64,000 nucleotides of DNA from contig NZ_CP026109.1 in the NCBI RefSeq assembly GCF_002902965.1, positions 248,001 to 312,000 of the forward strand, written 5' to 3'. A model generated the notes under the pieces. It did not search any database. It was given only the letters and a program-made list of their open reading frames with translations, and was not told the DNA's origin. The position numbers and the translations under genes were made by a program. Source of the stretch: Paraburkholderia hospita (lineage in GTDB: Bacteria > Pseudomonadota > Gammaproteobacteria > Burkholderiales > Burkholderiaceae). Shown one piece after another: positions 1 through 7,589 of the stretch; position 1 is the stretch's first letter, and every line of letters starts with the position of its first letter.

Positions 1-303
1 GCGGGTGAATGCATGGATGAAGACGCGATCGCCCGTCTCGATTGCCTCACAGTTGGGTGTACACGCATGGTTCAGGAAACGTGCACTGTTCCCGCCGCGA
101 CTGCCATCGATGACGCGACCGTCAGACAGGCCGAACACGAACGTATGGCCGGCCTCCGATCGCTGGCGTGCGGCAGCGCGCCTCCAGCTGGTCACTTCAC
201 CCTTGTACTCGATGAGCCGCTCGCCTGGGGCGATCGGCTGCAGCGCAAACACTCCCTTGCCATGTACGGAGGAACGTCGCGCGGTGATACGTCGCAGTCG
301 CAT
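1..303 (-). CDS. SET-domain protein, C-terminus beyond the window
   Basis: The reverse strand reads from an ATG at 303 to the window edge and gives about 101 residues of a SET domain. An opening ITARRSSVHGKGVFA segment is followed by RVIDGSRGGNSARFLNH and NCEAIE, the motifs that form the S-adenosylmethionine and lysine pocket. SET proteins methylate lysines; small bacterial ones have few known targets. A possible AAGGGA ribosome site lies a few bases upstream. The protein is nearly identical in layout to the second SET gene at 13178-13621, so the two are recent paralogues. The C-terminal Cys-rich post-SET part cannot be seen here. Family is confident; substrate is unknown. Confidence 0.85.
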   Translation of the reverse strand, partial: MRLRRITARRSSVHGKGVFALQPIAPGERLIEYKGEVTSWRRAAARQRSEAGHTFVFGLSDGRVIDGSRGGNSARFLNHACTPNCEAIETGDRVFIHAFTR

Positions 304-393
304 TGTTTCGTTTCCCTTCGATACGTCTCGGTCTTCGTCATTCCCGTAGGGGCGAGTTCGGAACGACGCCGAATCAAACCGGATCATGCAGGA

Positions 394-2901
394 TCAAGGA
401 TAGGCCGCCGCCGCGGCAAGATAGAGCAAGACCGCTATCACGACCACTGCGGTAAATCCCAGATGAATTGCGAGTACCGTCGCCAGAACTGCAGCGACCA
501 CGGAAGTGCACGCGTTGACGCCCCAAGCCCACGGCACGAGCGTTTCGGCGCCGGCAGCAATGCGGCTGAGCCCCAGCGGAAAGGGCATCCCCATCGCAAA
601 CGCGAGCGGCGCGACGAGCAGTACGGCGATCACGATCCTTGCCGGATCGGATAGCGGGATCAGCAACGGGAACAGCGCGGGCAGCAAGAGCAGGTAGAAG
701 AACGAGATGGAGGAGATCGCGACGATCGCCATCGCCGCGACCGACGAGCGATTCGTGCTCCTGCAGGGCCGCGGCGCGTAGCTGGCCAGGAGCGCCTCGC
801 GGCCCTGCAGGCGCTGCGTGTACCGGCTTCCAAGTCCCGCGAACGAAAGGAACACGCAAAGAACGACGGCGACAGCATAGAGCGGGTGACTCAGGAGCAG
901 GACGAACTTCTGGATGAACGCGATTTCGATGAACATGAAGGCGAAGCCAATCGCGACGAAATAGATCGCGACTCTACGTCCGGATATCGGCGCCACCGAA
1001 GGAGTGGGGTTACTGCGGGAAGAAGCCTCAAAGAGCGACGAACCATGAGCCTTGCGTTTGCGGCGCGTCATCACCCAGAGAGGAAAGAGGATCAATGCCA
1101 TGGCCGTCAACGTGGCCTGAAGCAGCGTCGCAATCAGTACCGGATAGCCCCATTCCAGCAAGGGCAAGCCGCCTCGCCCCTTCAAGGCGAGAAACTCGGG
1201 CAGCGACCGCCATTTGAAGAAGTGAAAGAAGTACGGCTTGTCGTCCGTGGCGGGACGGATGTCGAACTTGTAGCTTGCCCAGAACGTGTCTCGCCCGGTG
1301 CTCAGCAGAGCGCGCGCGGCTTCGAAGAAATAGGGCCTCTCAAGCACGTTGTATCGATTCGCTTCGGCGGCCTGCATCCCCGGGTAGTATCCGACGTCGA
1401 ACGAACGGGCACGGCAGAAGCGGCCCAGCGCGGCGATGTCCGCGTCATCGAACTCACCGTTCTTGACCAGCAGTGTCGCGGTATTCCAGCCGCGGATCAG
1501 CACGAGCCGGCGAGACGGTTGCGTCACGCCGGCGTTCTCCATGGCCAGCACGGCCGTCGCAAACAGCTTCAGGACGTCGCGCGGGGGCAACGTGACCCAG
1601 CGCGTGATCGCCAGCATGCCACCCGGGTTGAGATGGCGCAGATAGTCCTGAAACGCCTGCACCGTGTACAGATAGCTCTCGGAAAGTGCGTAAAGGCCGG
1701 CCGACGTGGCGCTGAACGAATCCAGCAGCGCGACCTGGATGAGGTCGTAGCGCTCGTCGCGTGCAGCGACGAAGCCACGCGCTTCGCCGGTGAATACGCG
1801 AACGTTGGGCGCGCTGTAAGGCTTGCCGGAAAAGTCGGCGAAGCGGCGCTGCACGGCGTCGACTATCTGCGGATTCAGTTCCACCGCGTCGATCGCGCTC
1901 GCTTCGTGGTACAGCGCCTGCAATACGTCGGCTCCCGCGCCGCTGCCAAGCACGAGGACCTTGGGTCGCCGCAGCAGGTGATAGGGAAGCGATGAGGTCA
2001 GATAGTCGAGGTAACCGAGCGGCTCGCGCCGTCCGTCATAGCGATTGAGCGCGGATAGGCCGTCGCCGTCAGTAAACACGCCGAGTTGCGGCGGCGGCTC
2101 CATCGTCGCATTGAGGCTCAGCCCGGGTGCATGGCGAAACGGGACAAAGGGGCTCTCCACCACCGTGACGAGACCCAGCGGGCTCGAGCTTTCGGCGACC
2201 ACGCGCGCGTCCTTGATGCGCAGGGCCTGACTCAATTCCTTGAACTCCGACGGCCGCAACGCAAGCCAGTCGCGCGGCAGGCCGGTGGCCAGCACGGCTG
2301 CGGCGGCGAGCAACCACAGGGCCGACAGCCACCGCCGGTGCCAGCGGCATTCGATGCATGCGAGCGCCGCTGCCGCGAACCCCGCAGCGCCCAGTAACCG
2401 CAGTGCATCCAGCGGACGCAGCGCGAACAGCGCCCCGATGACCGCGACACTGCCCAAGCCCGCTCCGCCGATGTCGAAACTGTAAATGCGGGCGATCTGA
2501 TCGTTGAACCGTGTGAAGGTGAGACAGATGCTGGTCGCGGCGCAAAAGAATGGAACGAAGAGCAGCAGATAGATCAGGAGCAGACGCAGAGGCTCGCGCG
2601 GATCCCACAGAATCTCCAGCGGGTTGAACGCGACGCGCTGGGCAAAAGCAAACGAGGCGACCGCAAAAACGCCAAACAGAATTGCGCCGCCGACGAACAC
2701 GGCTGCGAACCGGGGCACGAGCCAGCGCTGCGCCAGCGCCACCATCGCACCGGCTGCCCCGTAACCCAGCAGCGCGACGCTGATCATCATGTACGCGAAG
2801 TGATGCCACTGGATGATCGAAAAGAGGCGCATCAACAGGATCTCGTAACCGAGCGCTGCGGCCGAAAGCAGGGAGAGGGCGAACAACGGCGCGGCGGGCA
2901 T
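394..2901 (-). CDS. Membrane-embedded spermidine synthase-like protein
   Basis: About 835 residues. Hydrophobic segments fill the first ~220 residues and return in the last ~230. Between them is a Rossmann methyltransferase-like core with VLVLGSGAGADVL followed by AVELNPQIVDAV, the nucleotide-binding loop and acidic residue of the aminopropyltransferase/SAM fold. Proteins of this build are usually annotated as polyamine aminopropyltransferase-like or SAM-dependent membrane proteins, and their reaction is seldom established. The ATG at 2901 was chosen; a GTG at 2940 would add 13 residues. It is followed on the same strand lineage by an isoaspartyl methyltransferase at 3002-3748, so both genes point the same way and may be co-transcribed. 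The actual substrate cannot be inferred. Confidence 0.8.
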   Translation of the reverse strand: MPAAPLFALSLLSAAALGYEILLMRLFSIIQWHHFAYMMISVALLGYGAAGAMVALAQRWLVPRFAAVFVGGAILFGVFAVASFAFAQRVAFNPLEILWDPREPLRLLLIYLLLFVPFFCAATSICLTFTRFNDQIARIYSFDIGGAGLGSVAVIGALFALRPLDALRLLGAAGFAAAALACIECRWHRRWLSALWLLAAAAVLATGLPRDWLALRPSEFKELSQALRIKDARVVAESSSPLGLVTVVESPFVPFRHAPGLSLNATMEPPPQLGVFTDGDGLSALNRYDGRREPLGYLDYLTSSLPYHLLRRPKVLVLGSGAGADVLQALYHEASAIDAVELNPQIVDAVQRRFADFSGKPYSAPNVRVFTGEARGFVAARDERYDLIQVALLDSFSATSAGLYALSESYLYTVQAFQDYLRHLNPGGMLAITRWVTLPPRDVLKLFATAVLAMENAGVTQPSRRLVLIRGWNTATLLVKNGEFDDADIAALGRFCRARSFDVGYYPGMQAAEANRYNVLERPYFFEAARALLSTGRDTFWASYKFDIRPATDDKPYFFHFFKWRSLPEFLALKGRGGLPLLEWGYPVLIATLLQATLTAMALILFPLWVMTRRKRKAHGSSLFEASSRSNPTPSVAPISGRRVAIYFVAIGFAFMFIEIAFIQKFVLLLSHPLYAVAVVLCVFLSFAGLGSRYTQRLQGREALLASYAPRPCRSTNRSSVAAMAIVAISSISFFYLLLLPALFPLLIPLSDPARIVIAVLLVAPLAFAMGMPFPLGLSRIAAGAETLVPWAWGVNACTSVVAAVLATVLAIHLGFTAVVVIAVLLYLAAAAAYP

Positions 2902-3001
2902 GGTCGCATGAACCGGAACGGGATACGGGAAGGAGTGCACACTCAGTCAATGCTGCCGTGCGGGTTCGCGCTCCTTTGCGTCACCTGGCTCTCACTCAGA
3001 A

Positions 3002-3748
3002 TCAATGCCCGACGAGCGGCACGAAGCTGACGGGCAGGATCTGTCGGGTGGAAACGGTCCCGTCGTTCGCCTTGCTGATCAGCAGCAGATACTGCGTCAG
3101 AAACTGCGCACCTACCGGGATGACTAACCTGCCGCCCGGCTTCAACTGCCTCACGAGGGGAGGGGGAACATGGCTTGCCGCGGCGGTGACGATGATGGCG
3201 TCGTAAGGCGCGTGTGCTTCCCACCCGTAATAGCCGTCCCCTAATCGGGCCTCCACCCGCTTGTACGCGAGCCGCTGCAGACGCTCCTGCGCCGCCTTGG
3301 CCAAAGGCTCGATGATTTCGATCGTATAGACCGCACGGGCGAGGGTCGAGAGGATCGCTGCCTGGTACCCTGAGCCGGTGCCAACCTCCAGCACGACGTC
3401 AGTGGGCTTGACCATCATCAGGTCGGTCATCAGCGCGACGATGTACGGCTGCGAAATGGTCTGGCCATAGCCGATGGGAAGCGGCCGGTTCTCATAGGCG
3501 TTGCGCTCTTCGCCTGGCGGGACGAACTGGTGGCGAGGCACCAGGTCCATCGCGGCGAGCACGCGCGTATCGATGGCGGGTCTGCCGGTTGCGAGGAAGG
3601 TTTCAGTCGTGAGTTCGCCAACGTCTTTGACCATTCTCGCCCGCTGGGGCGCAAAATCGTCGGCCGCGTGAACGCCCGAAGACATCCACACCAATGCGAT
3701 TGCTGGAATCAGGGTGCGCGGCCAGCGCAGCATGACTGGTTTCACCAT
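3002..3748 (-). CDS. pcm: Exported protein-L-isoaspartate O-methyltransferase
   Basis: 248 residues. The first ~28 form a signal peptide ending near SSGVHA, so the product probably works in the periplasm, unlike the cytosolic enzyme. The PIMT body follows: GYGQTISQPYIVA, then the SAM-binding loop VLEVGTGSGYQAAIL, YTIEIIEPL, and LKPGGRLVIPVG. PIMT methylates L-isoaspartyl residues in damaged proteins so that they can revert to aspartate. It lies 100 bases upstream of the spermidine-synthase-like gene on the same strand. An internal ATG at 3733 is an alternative start. Family assignment is firm; periplasmic location rests on the signal peptide. Confidence 0.9.
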   Translation of the reverse strand: MVKPVMLRWPRTLIPAIALVWMSSGVHAADDFAPQRARMVKDVGELTTETFLATGRPAIDTRVLAAMDLVPRHQFVPPGEERNAYENRPLPIGYGQTISQPYIVALMTDLMMVKPTDVVLEVGTGSGYQAAILSTLARAVYTIEIIEPLAKAAQERLQRLAYKRVEARLGDGYYGWEAHAPYDAIIVTAAASHVPPPLVRQLKPGGRLVIPVGAQFLTQYLLLISKANDGTVSTRQILPVSFVPLVGH

Positions 3749-3778
3749 GCGATCTCTGTTGCCTGACCTATCGCAATT

Positions 3779-4012
3779 CTACGCCCGCGCATGCGAGGTC
3801 GTGCAGGACGTGTTCGCCCGCCGCGTATCAGGCGCAGCCCCCGAACCCGTCGCCACGTTCTTTGTTCCGCGCGCAATAAACCCCGCGCCCATTCCCGCTG
3901 TGCAGCCAACCACCAGAGAGCGCCGGATCGTCCATATGCCTTCATCGGACGACTCGCTGGCTACGCGGTCTGGAACCATGTTTTGCGCCGCTCGGAAAGC
4001 GACGCTGCGCAT
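3779..4012 (-). CDS. Small hypothetical protein
   Basis: 77 residues, no family recognised. The middle is glycine-rich (VVGCTAGMGAGFIARG). There is no clear ribosome site before the ATG. It sits 9 bases downstream of the small membrane protein at 4022-4246 in the same direction, which is the main reason for listing it. It could be a chance open frame. Confidence 0.25.
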   Translation of the reverse strand: MRSVAFRAAQNMVPDRVASESSDEGIWTIRRSLVVGCTAGMGAGFIARGTKNVATGSGAAPDTRRANTSCTTSHARA

Positions 4013-4021
4013 CAGGCTCGG

Positions 4022-4246
4022 TCAGGCGAAGAACACGAACGGCAGTGTCAGCATCAGGTAAATCGCAAGCCCGGTGGCTGGCAGGCCGGTGGCGATCGCG
4101 ACTGCCGCGACCGCGCTTCCGATTAGCGCGAGCGCAACCAGCCAGCGTCGGGTAGCTTGAGGAGCGCTGAGGTCTGCGCGTCGGCTAGTATCGACGCGAT
4201 GTTCGTTGTTCCGCGCCACGCATTTTCGGATGTGCAGGTCAAGCAT
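4022..4246 (-). CDS. Small membrane protein, unknown function
   Basis: 74 residues beginning at the ATG at 4246, which has GAGGGA upstream. The N-terminal half is polar and basic. The C-terminal half forms two hydrophobic stretches, WLVALALIGSAVAAVAIA and GLAIYLMLTLPFVFF, separated by a short glycine-containing turn, so a two-pass helical hairpin is likely. No family is recognised. Confidence 0.45.
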   Translation of the reverse strand: MLDLHIRKCVARNNEHRVDTSRRADLSAPQATRRWLVALALIGSAVAAVAIATGLPATGLAIYLMLTLPFVFFA

Positions 4247-4262
4247 GGCTATTTCCCTCAAG

Positions 4263-4861
4263 CTATATTCGTTCCCCCACGGACGCGAGTCTGGTCGTGG
4301 CGTCGTACTGGAACGTCAAGAGCGTCTGCGGATGCAATACATGTCGCTGCTCTCATAATAGCCGTTGGCGCATTCGGGAGTAAAAGGGCACCAGCATGGC
4401 GATCTGCAATCAGCTAATGCAAGGCCTGTCGAGAAGCAAAGCGGGTTGGGACCCGGTCGGCCCACCTAGGCGATTCCACGCTGTGTCAGTTGCTGGGTCG
4501 CAACAAGACGGAACTCGCTTGTGCTGCATTTGGTGTCTATTTGGATTAATCCGAGATTGTTCAGCATTAGCGTTTCATTGGCCAATACAAGGCGCCGCCG
4601 GAATCGGTCCGGTCGAGACGTCCACGGGAAACGTCCGCTACTTTGTTTTGCCACTCCGGGGGGGCGGAAGAAGGCGAAAGACTTGCCGCGGTTCTGTAGA
4701 AAAAGTCGTTGGCCAACCTTGGGATCATTTGTTCTCGGTGATTGTCGGCATGTGCAGCGCGGCTTGTCTCCGTCGCGTGCCCTGAATTCGACCAGATCCG
4801 GCTGGGCCGTATCGCCTTATAATATTTATTGAACGGTCTGGTCGCGTGAATATGCCGGGGT
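4263..4861. other. Gene-poor stretch
   Basis: About 600 bases with no open frame that looks coding. Its right end holds the likely promoter of the toxin-antitoxin pair. Confidence 0.5.
4818..4823 (+). promoter_or_regulatory. Likely -10 box of the parDE-type operon
   Basis: An exact TATAAT lies 38 bases upstream of the antitoxin ATG, in a short AT-rich patch. No good -35 is visible at the usual spacing. Such operons are normally repressed by their own antitoxin. Confidence 0.4.
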
Positions 4862-5125
4862 ATGGCTATGATCAATGCAGATCTTGGGCAACAGCTTGAG
4901 GCCTACGTCGCGAAGTTGGTCGAGTCGGGTCGCTATGGCTCGGAAAGCGAGGTTCTGCGCGAAGGCGTAAAGCTCATTCAGGATCGCGAAATGCAGCTCG
5001 TCGCGCTGGATGCGGTCATTGAGCGCGGCATTGGCGATTCGAAGGCGGGACGGGGCAACCTCGCCGAGGACGTGTTTGACCGGCTTGAAGCAAAATATCA
5101 TGCAGCGGCGGGCAGCAAGCGATGA
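4862..5125 (+). CDS. parD: ParD-family antitoxin
   Basis: 87 residues. The N-terminal ~45 match the ribbon-helix-helix type: a short basic strand, then VAKLVESGRYGSESEVLREG, the hallmark of ParD/CC2985 antitoxins. This half should bind DNA as a dimer and repress the operon; the rest should wrap the toxin. The stop overlaps the toxin start (ATGA), so translation is coupled. A second ATG at 4868 is an alternative start. The partner gene and layout strongly support the call. Confidence 0.9.
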   Translation: MAMINADLGQQLEAYVAKLVESGRYGSESEVLREGVKLIQDREMQLVALDAVIERGIGDSKAGRGNLAEDVFDRLEAKYHAAAGSKR

Positions 5126-5424
5126 TTGTCCAGATCCTTCCTGATGCCGAGGCCGATCTTGAGGCCATCGGCGATTACATGGCCCGCGACAACCCCCGTC
5201 GCGCCCTGAGTTTCGTGCGCGAACTGCGCGAGAAGTGCATTCGCCTCGCCGACATATACGTCGCATTCCCAATCGTGCCGCGCTACGAAGACCGTGGCGT
5301 GCGTCACCGGGTTCACGGCGGCCACCAGATTTTCTATCGTGTTGTTGGCGAGCCTCCCGAACGCGTCGACATCATTCACATCCTGCACAGCGCGCACAAC
5401 TACGCCGCGGTCCTTTTTCGCTGA
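5122..5424 (+). CDS. parE: ParE/RelE-family toxin
   Basis: 100 residues with the ParE pattern: an opening strand ILPDAEADLEAIGDYMA, a helical middle around RALSFVRELREKC, and the closing RVHGGHQIFYRV and VDIIHILHSA strands. ParE toxins poison DNA gyrase, while the related RelE toxins cleave mRNA. The sequence fits ParE better because the helical hairpin at the start is long. It overlaps the antitoxin by four bases. Length is normal and no lesion is seen, so the pair looks functional. Confidence 0.9.
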   Translation: MIVQILPDAEADLEAIGDYMARDNPRRALSFVRELREKCIRLADIYVAFPIVPRYEDRGVRHRVHGGHQIFYRVVGEPPERVDIIHILHSAHNYAAVLFR

Positions 5425-5906
5425 ATTCGCGCGAGTTGCCCGACGGCGATCCGTTTATTTCCGCAGGTCTGTCTTGTGTTTGAGCGCGAGTACAGACGCC
5501 TGCCCGACAAGTCCATACATCGCGAGGCTATCTGATTGATCGACGGGCTCCAATGGAAGCGAGCCGGGCTCTTCACATCCGGGCGGCGACGTTCTGCACA
5601 AAGGTGACTTTGCCGATCGGCAATACCTCACTGTCCATCGGGAGCCCGAATTCCGACGTCCGTAAGCGTGAAAACGCGCCTCACTTCGCCGCTTCCAGCG
5701 GTGCCCACACCGACGGGTTTCCGGATGCCAATGAATTGTCTGCGCACGCAGGCTATGCCGGGTTGCACCAGACCTGGAGATTGAACGCCAATACAAAAGA
5801 CCTGGACTGATTTAGATCTTACGAATTTTCGCGCGCACGCATCGATGGGTGCGACGGGCTACTGCGTCTATCGCGACAAGAGGACGTTTCATACCTGATG
5901 GGTTTC
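5425..5906. other. Intergenic region, no supportable gene
   Basis: About 480 bases between the toxin and the convergent zinc-finger gene. Short frames exist on both strands but have neither ribosome sites nor protein-like composition. Confidence 0.5.
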
Positions 5907-6290
5907 CTATTGACGGGTGGGGCGGTGCTGTTCGAACGCCGTCTGGCATGAAACGCAGCGGGCCGTGTAGGGCGCGGCGACAAGGCGCTCATAACCGATC
6001 GGGTCGCCGCAATCGACGCATGCCCCGTAGCGGCCGGCGGCGACGCGAGCCAGCGCCGCGTCGATCTGCTGCAGTTCGTCGAATTCGTGCCGCGCGAGCG
6101 CAGTGCGCAACTGATCGCTCGCTTTGCGCGATGCGGTCTCGTCGGCATGCGACTCGGGGCCCAGCTCTTCGGGCGGCCGTGCTCCAGCGAGATCGCCGTA
6201 TTCGCCGCGCAGCGTCGCCAGCAGCTCACGACGGCGCTCGCAGAGCCTTTGTTGTAACAGCCCGAGTTCGGAACAGGTGAGGGTGATCAT
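5907..6290 (-). CDS. DksA/TraR-type zinc-finger protein
   Basis: 127 residues from the ATG at 6290. An N-terminal coiled-coil hairpin rich in Arg, Glu and Leu is followed by a four-cysteine finger: CVDCGDPIGYERL then ARCVSC. This is the DksA/TraR layout. Such proteins reach through the secondary channel of RNA polymerase and modulate initiation with ppGpp. An upstream in-frame ATG at 6335 would add 15 unconvincing residues. It is a single gene between the toxin-antitoxin pair and the AraC regulator. Whether it acts on RNA polymerase is inferred from the family. Confidence 0.85.
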   Translation of the reverse strand: MITLTCSELGLLQQRLCERRRELLATLRGEYGDLAGARPPEELGPESHADETASRKASDQLRTALARHEFDELQQIDAALARVAAGRYGACVDCGDPIGYERLVAAPYTARCVSCQTAFEQHRPTRQ

Positions 6291-6631
6291 GGACAAGGCT
6301 CGATGTGTTCTGAAACGCCACGCAACGGGTGGCATCGCGAAGGCGTTCCGTCATGTGCGTACTACCACACAGGCCAAACCAAGCATGCACCCGCCGGGCG
6401 GTTAGCACAATGCGACAGTAACGATCCCGTCTGACGATCCTGAGTTTCGTCGCTAAAGCCCTACCAATGAAGCCGGACGCTGGGTGGTGAATGAGTGGGA
6501 CCCACACAATGAAATGTTTAACTCACGCGAGATTTGAGGCAGAAGCGACGCGTCACAGCGGTACGTTGAACGCCTCAAGCGCCTGTGAAACAATGGTTAG
6601 AGATCACATATAGCAGGACATAACGTGCATC

Positions 6632-7564
6632 ATGGCCCATGACCAACAGCGCCGCCGGACCGTTCTGCATTTTGCGCTCTATGGCGCGGAAGCCGACCAG
6701 TCCTGGGTCGACATGGTGCATTACGAACGCATTCCCCTGCGCGCCGGCCGTTTCGACTTCGACATCAAGCCGCACGTCCACGATGCGCTGATCCAGGTGC
6801 TCTACGTCACCGCCGGGGGCGGCGAAACCTTTATCGACGGCAAGACCTGGGTAGTCGAACCGCCATGTCTGATCGTCGTGCCAGCACGCTCGGTCCACGG
6901 CTTTCACTTCCGGAGCGACATCGACGGTCACGTGATCACCGCCGCGCAGTCTGCGCTGGAATCGCTGGCGATGACGGCCGCGCCCGAGTTGCTGGAATTC
7001 ATCCGCACGCCGACGGTGCTGTCGGTCGATCCCGACGTCGAGCGCGGCACACCTCTGGACACCCTGTTTCAGTCGATCGGGCACGAGGCGGAGAGCCACG
7101 AGCGCTGGCAGTTCACCGCAGGCGCAGCACTGACCATCGCCCTGTTCGTCAAGATCGGGCGCCTCAGCGAGAGCGCCCGGCTTTCGGCCAGTTCCGAGCA
7201 TCGGACAATGGCCGCGCGGATCGAGCGGTTCCGCGCGCTTCTTGACCGCCATTGCCGTGAGCGGCGGCCGGTCGCCAGCTATGCCGACGAGATGGGCGTG
7301 TCGACCGGCCAGCTCTCCCGCATCTGCCGCGCCACCTTCGGGGTCTCGGCAATCGAGGCAATCGATGCACGCTCGATCCATGAGGCCAAGCGGCTGCTCG
7401 GTTATTCGACGCTCAGTGTGAAGCAGATCGCGAGTGAACTGGGGTTTCAGGACGAGGCCTATTTCGGTCGTTTCTTTCGCAAGCAGACGGGACTCCGGCC
7501 AACGGAATACCGCTCTGCGGCTCACGATCGATCCTTGCCGCCCGACAAGGGGAGAGCGGGCTGA
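6632..7564 (+). CDS. AraC-family regulator, PobR-like
   Basis: 310 residues. The first ~170 form a cupin-like sensor (KPHVHDALIQVLYV, then VVPARSVHGFHF). The last ~100 hold two helix-turn-helix motifs, VASYADEMGVSTGQLSRICR and SVKQIASELGFQDEAYFGRFF, with the usual RPTEYR close. The layout is that of the PobR/HpaA subgroup, which often senses aromatic acids. It is convergent with the P450 fusion (26 bases apart), so it does not share a promoter with it but is the obvious candidate regulator. The ligand is unknown. Confidence 0.85.
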   Translation: MAHDQQRRRTVLHFALYGAEADQSWVDMVHYERIPLRAGRFDFDIKPHVHDALIQVLYVTAGGGETFIDGKTWVVEPPCLIVVPARSVHGFHFRSDIDGHVITAAQSALESLAMTAAPELLEFIRTPTVLSVDPDVERGTPLDTLFQSIGHEAESHERWQFTAGAALTIALFVKIGRLSESARLSASSEHRTMAARIERFRALLDRHCRERRPVASYADEMGVSTGQLSRICRATFGVSAIEAIDARSIHEAKRLLGYSTLSVKQIASELGFQDEAYFGRFFRKQTGLRPTEYRSAAHDRSLPPDKGRAG

Positions 7565-7589
7565 CTCTACCTCGCCCCCGTCATCCGAT

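Noticed and set aside
886..1995. 369-residue plus-strand frame
   Set aside because: It lies antisense to the well-supported spermidine-synthase-like gene and has arginine-rich shadow composition.
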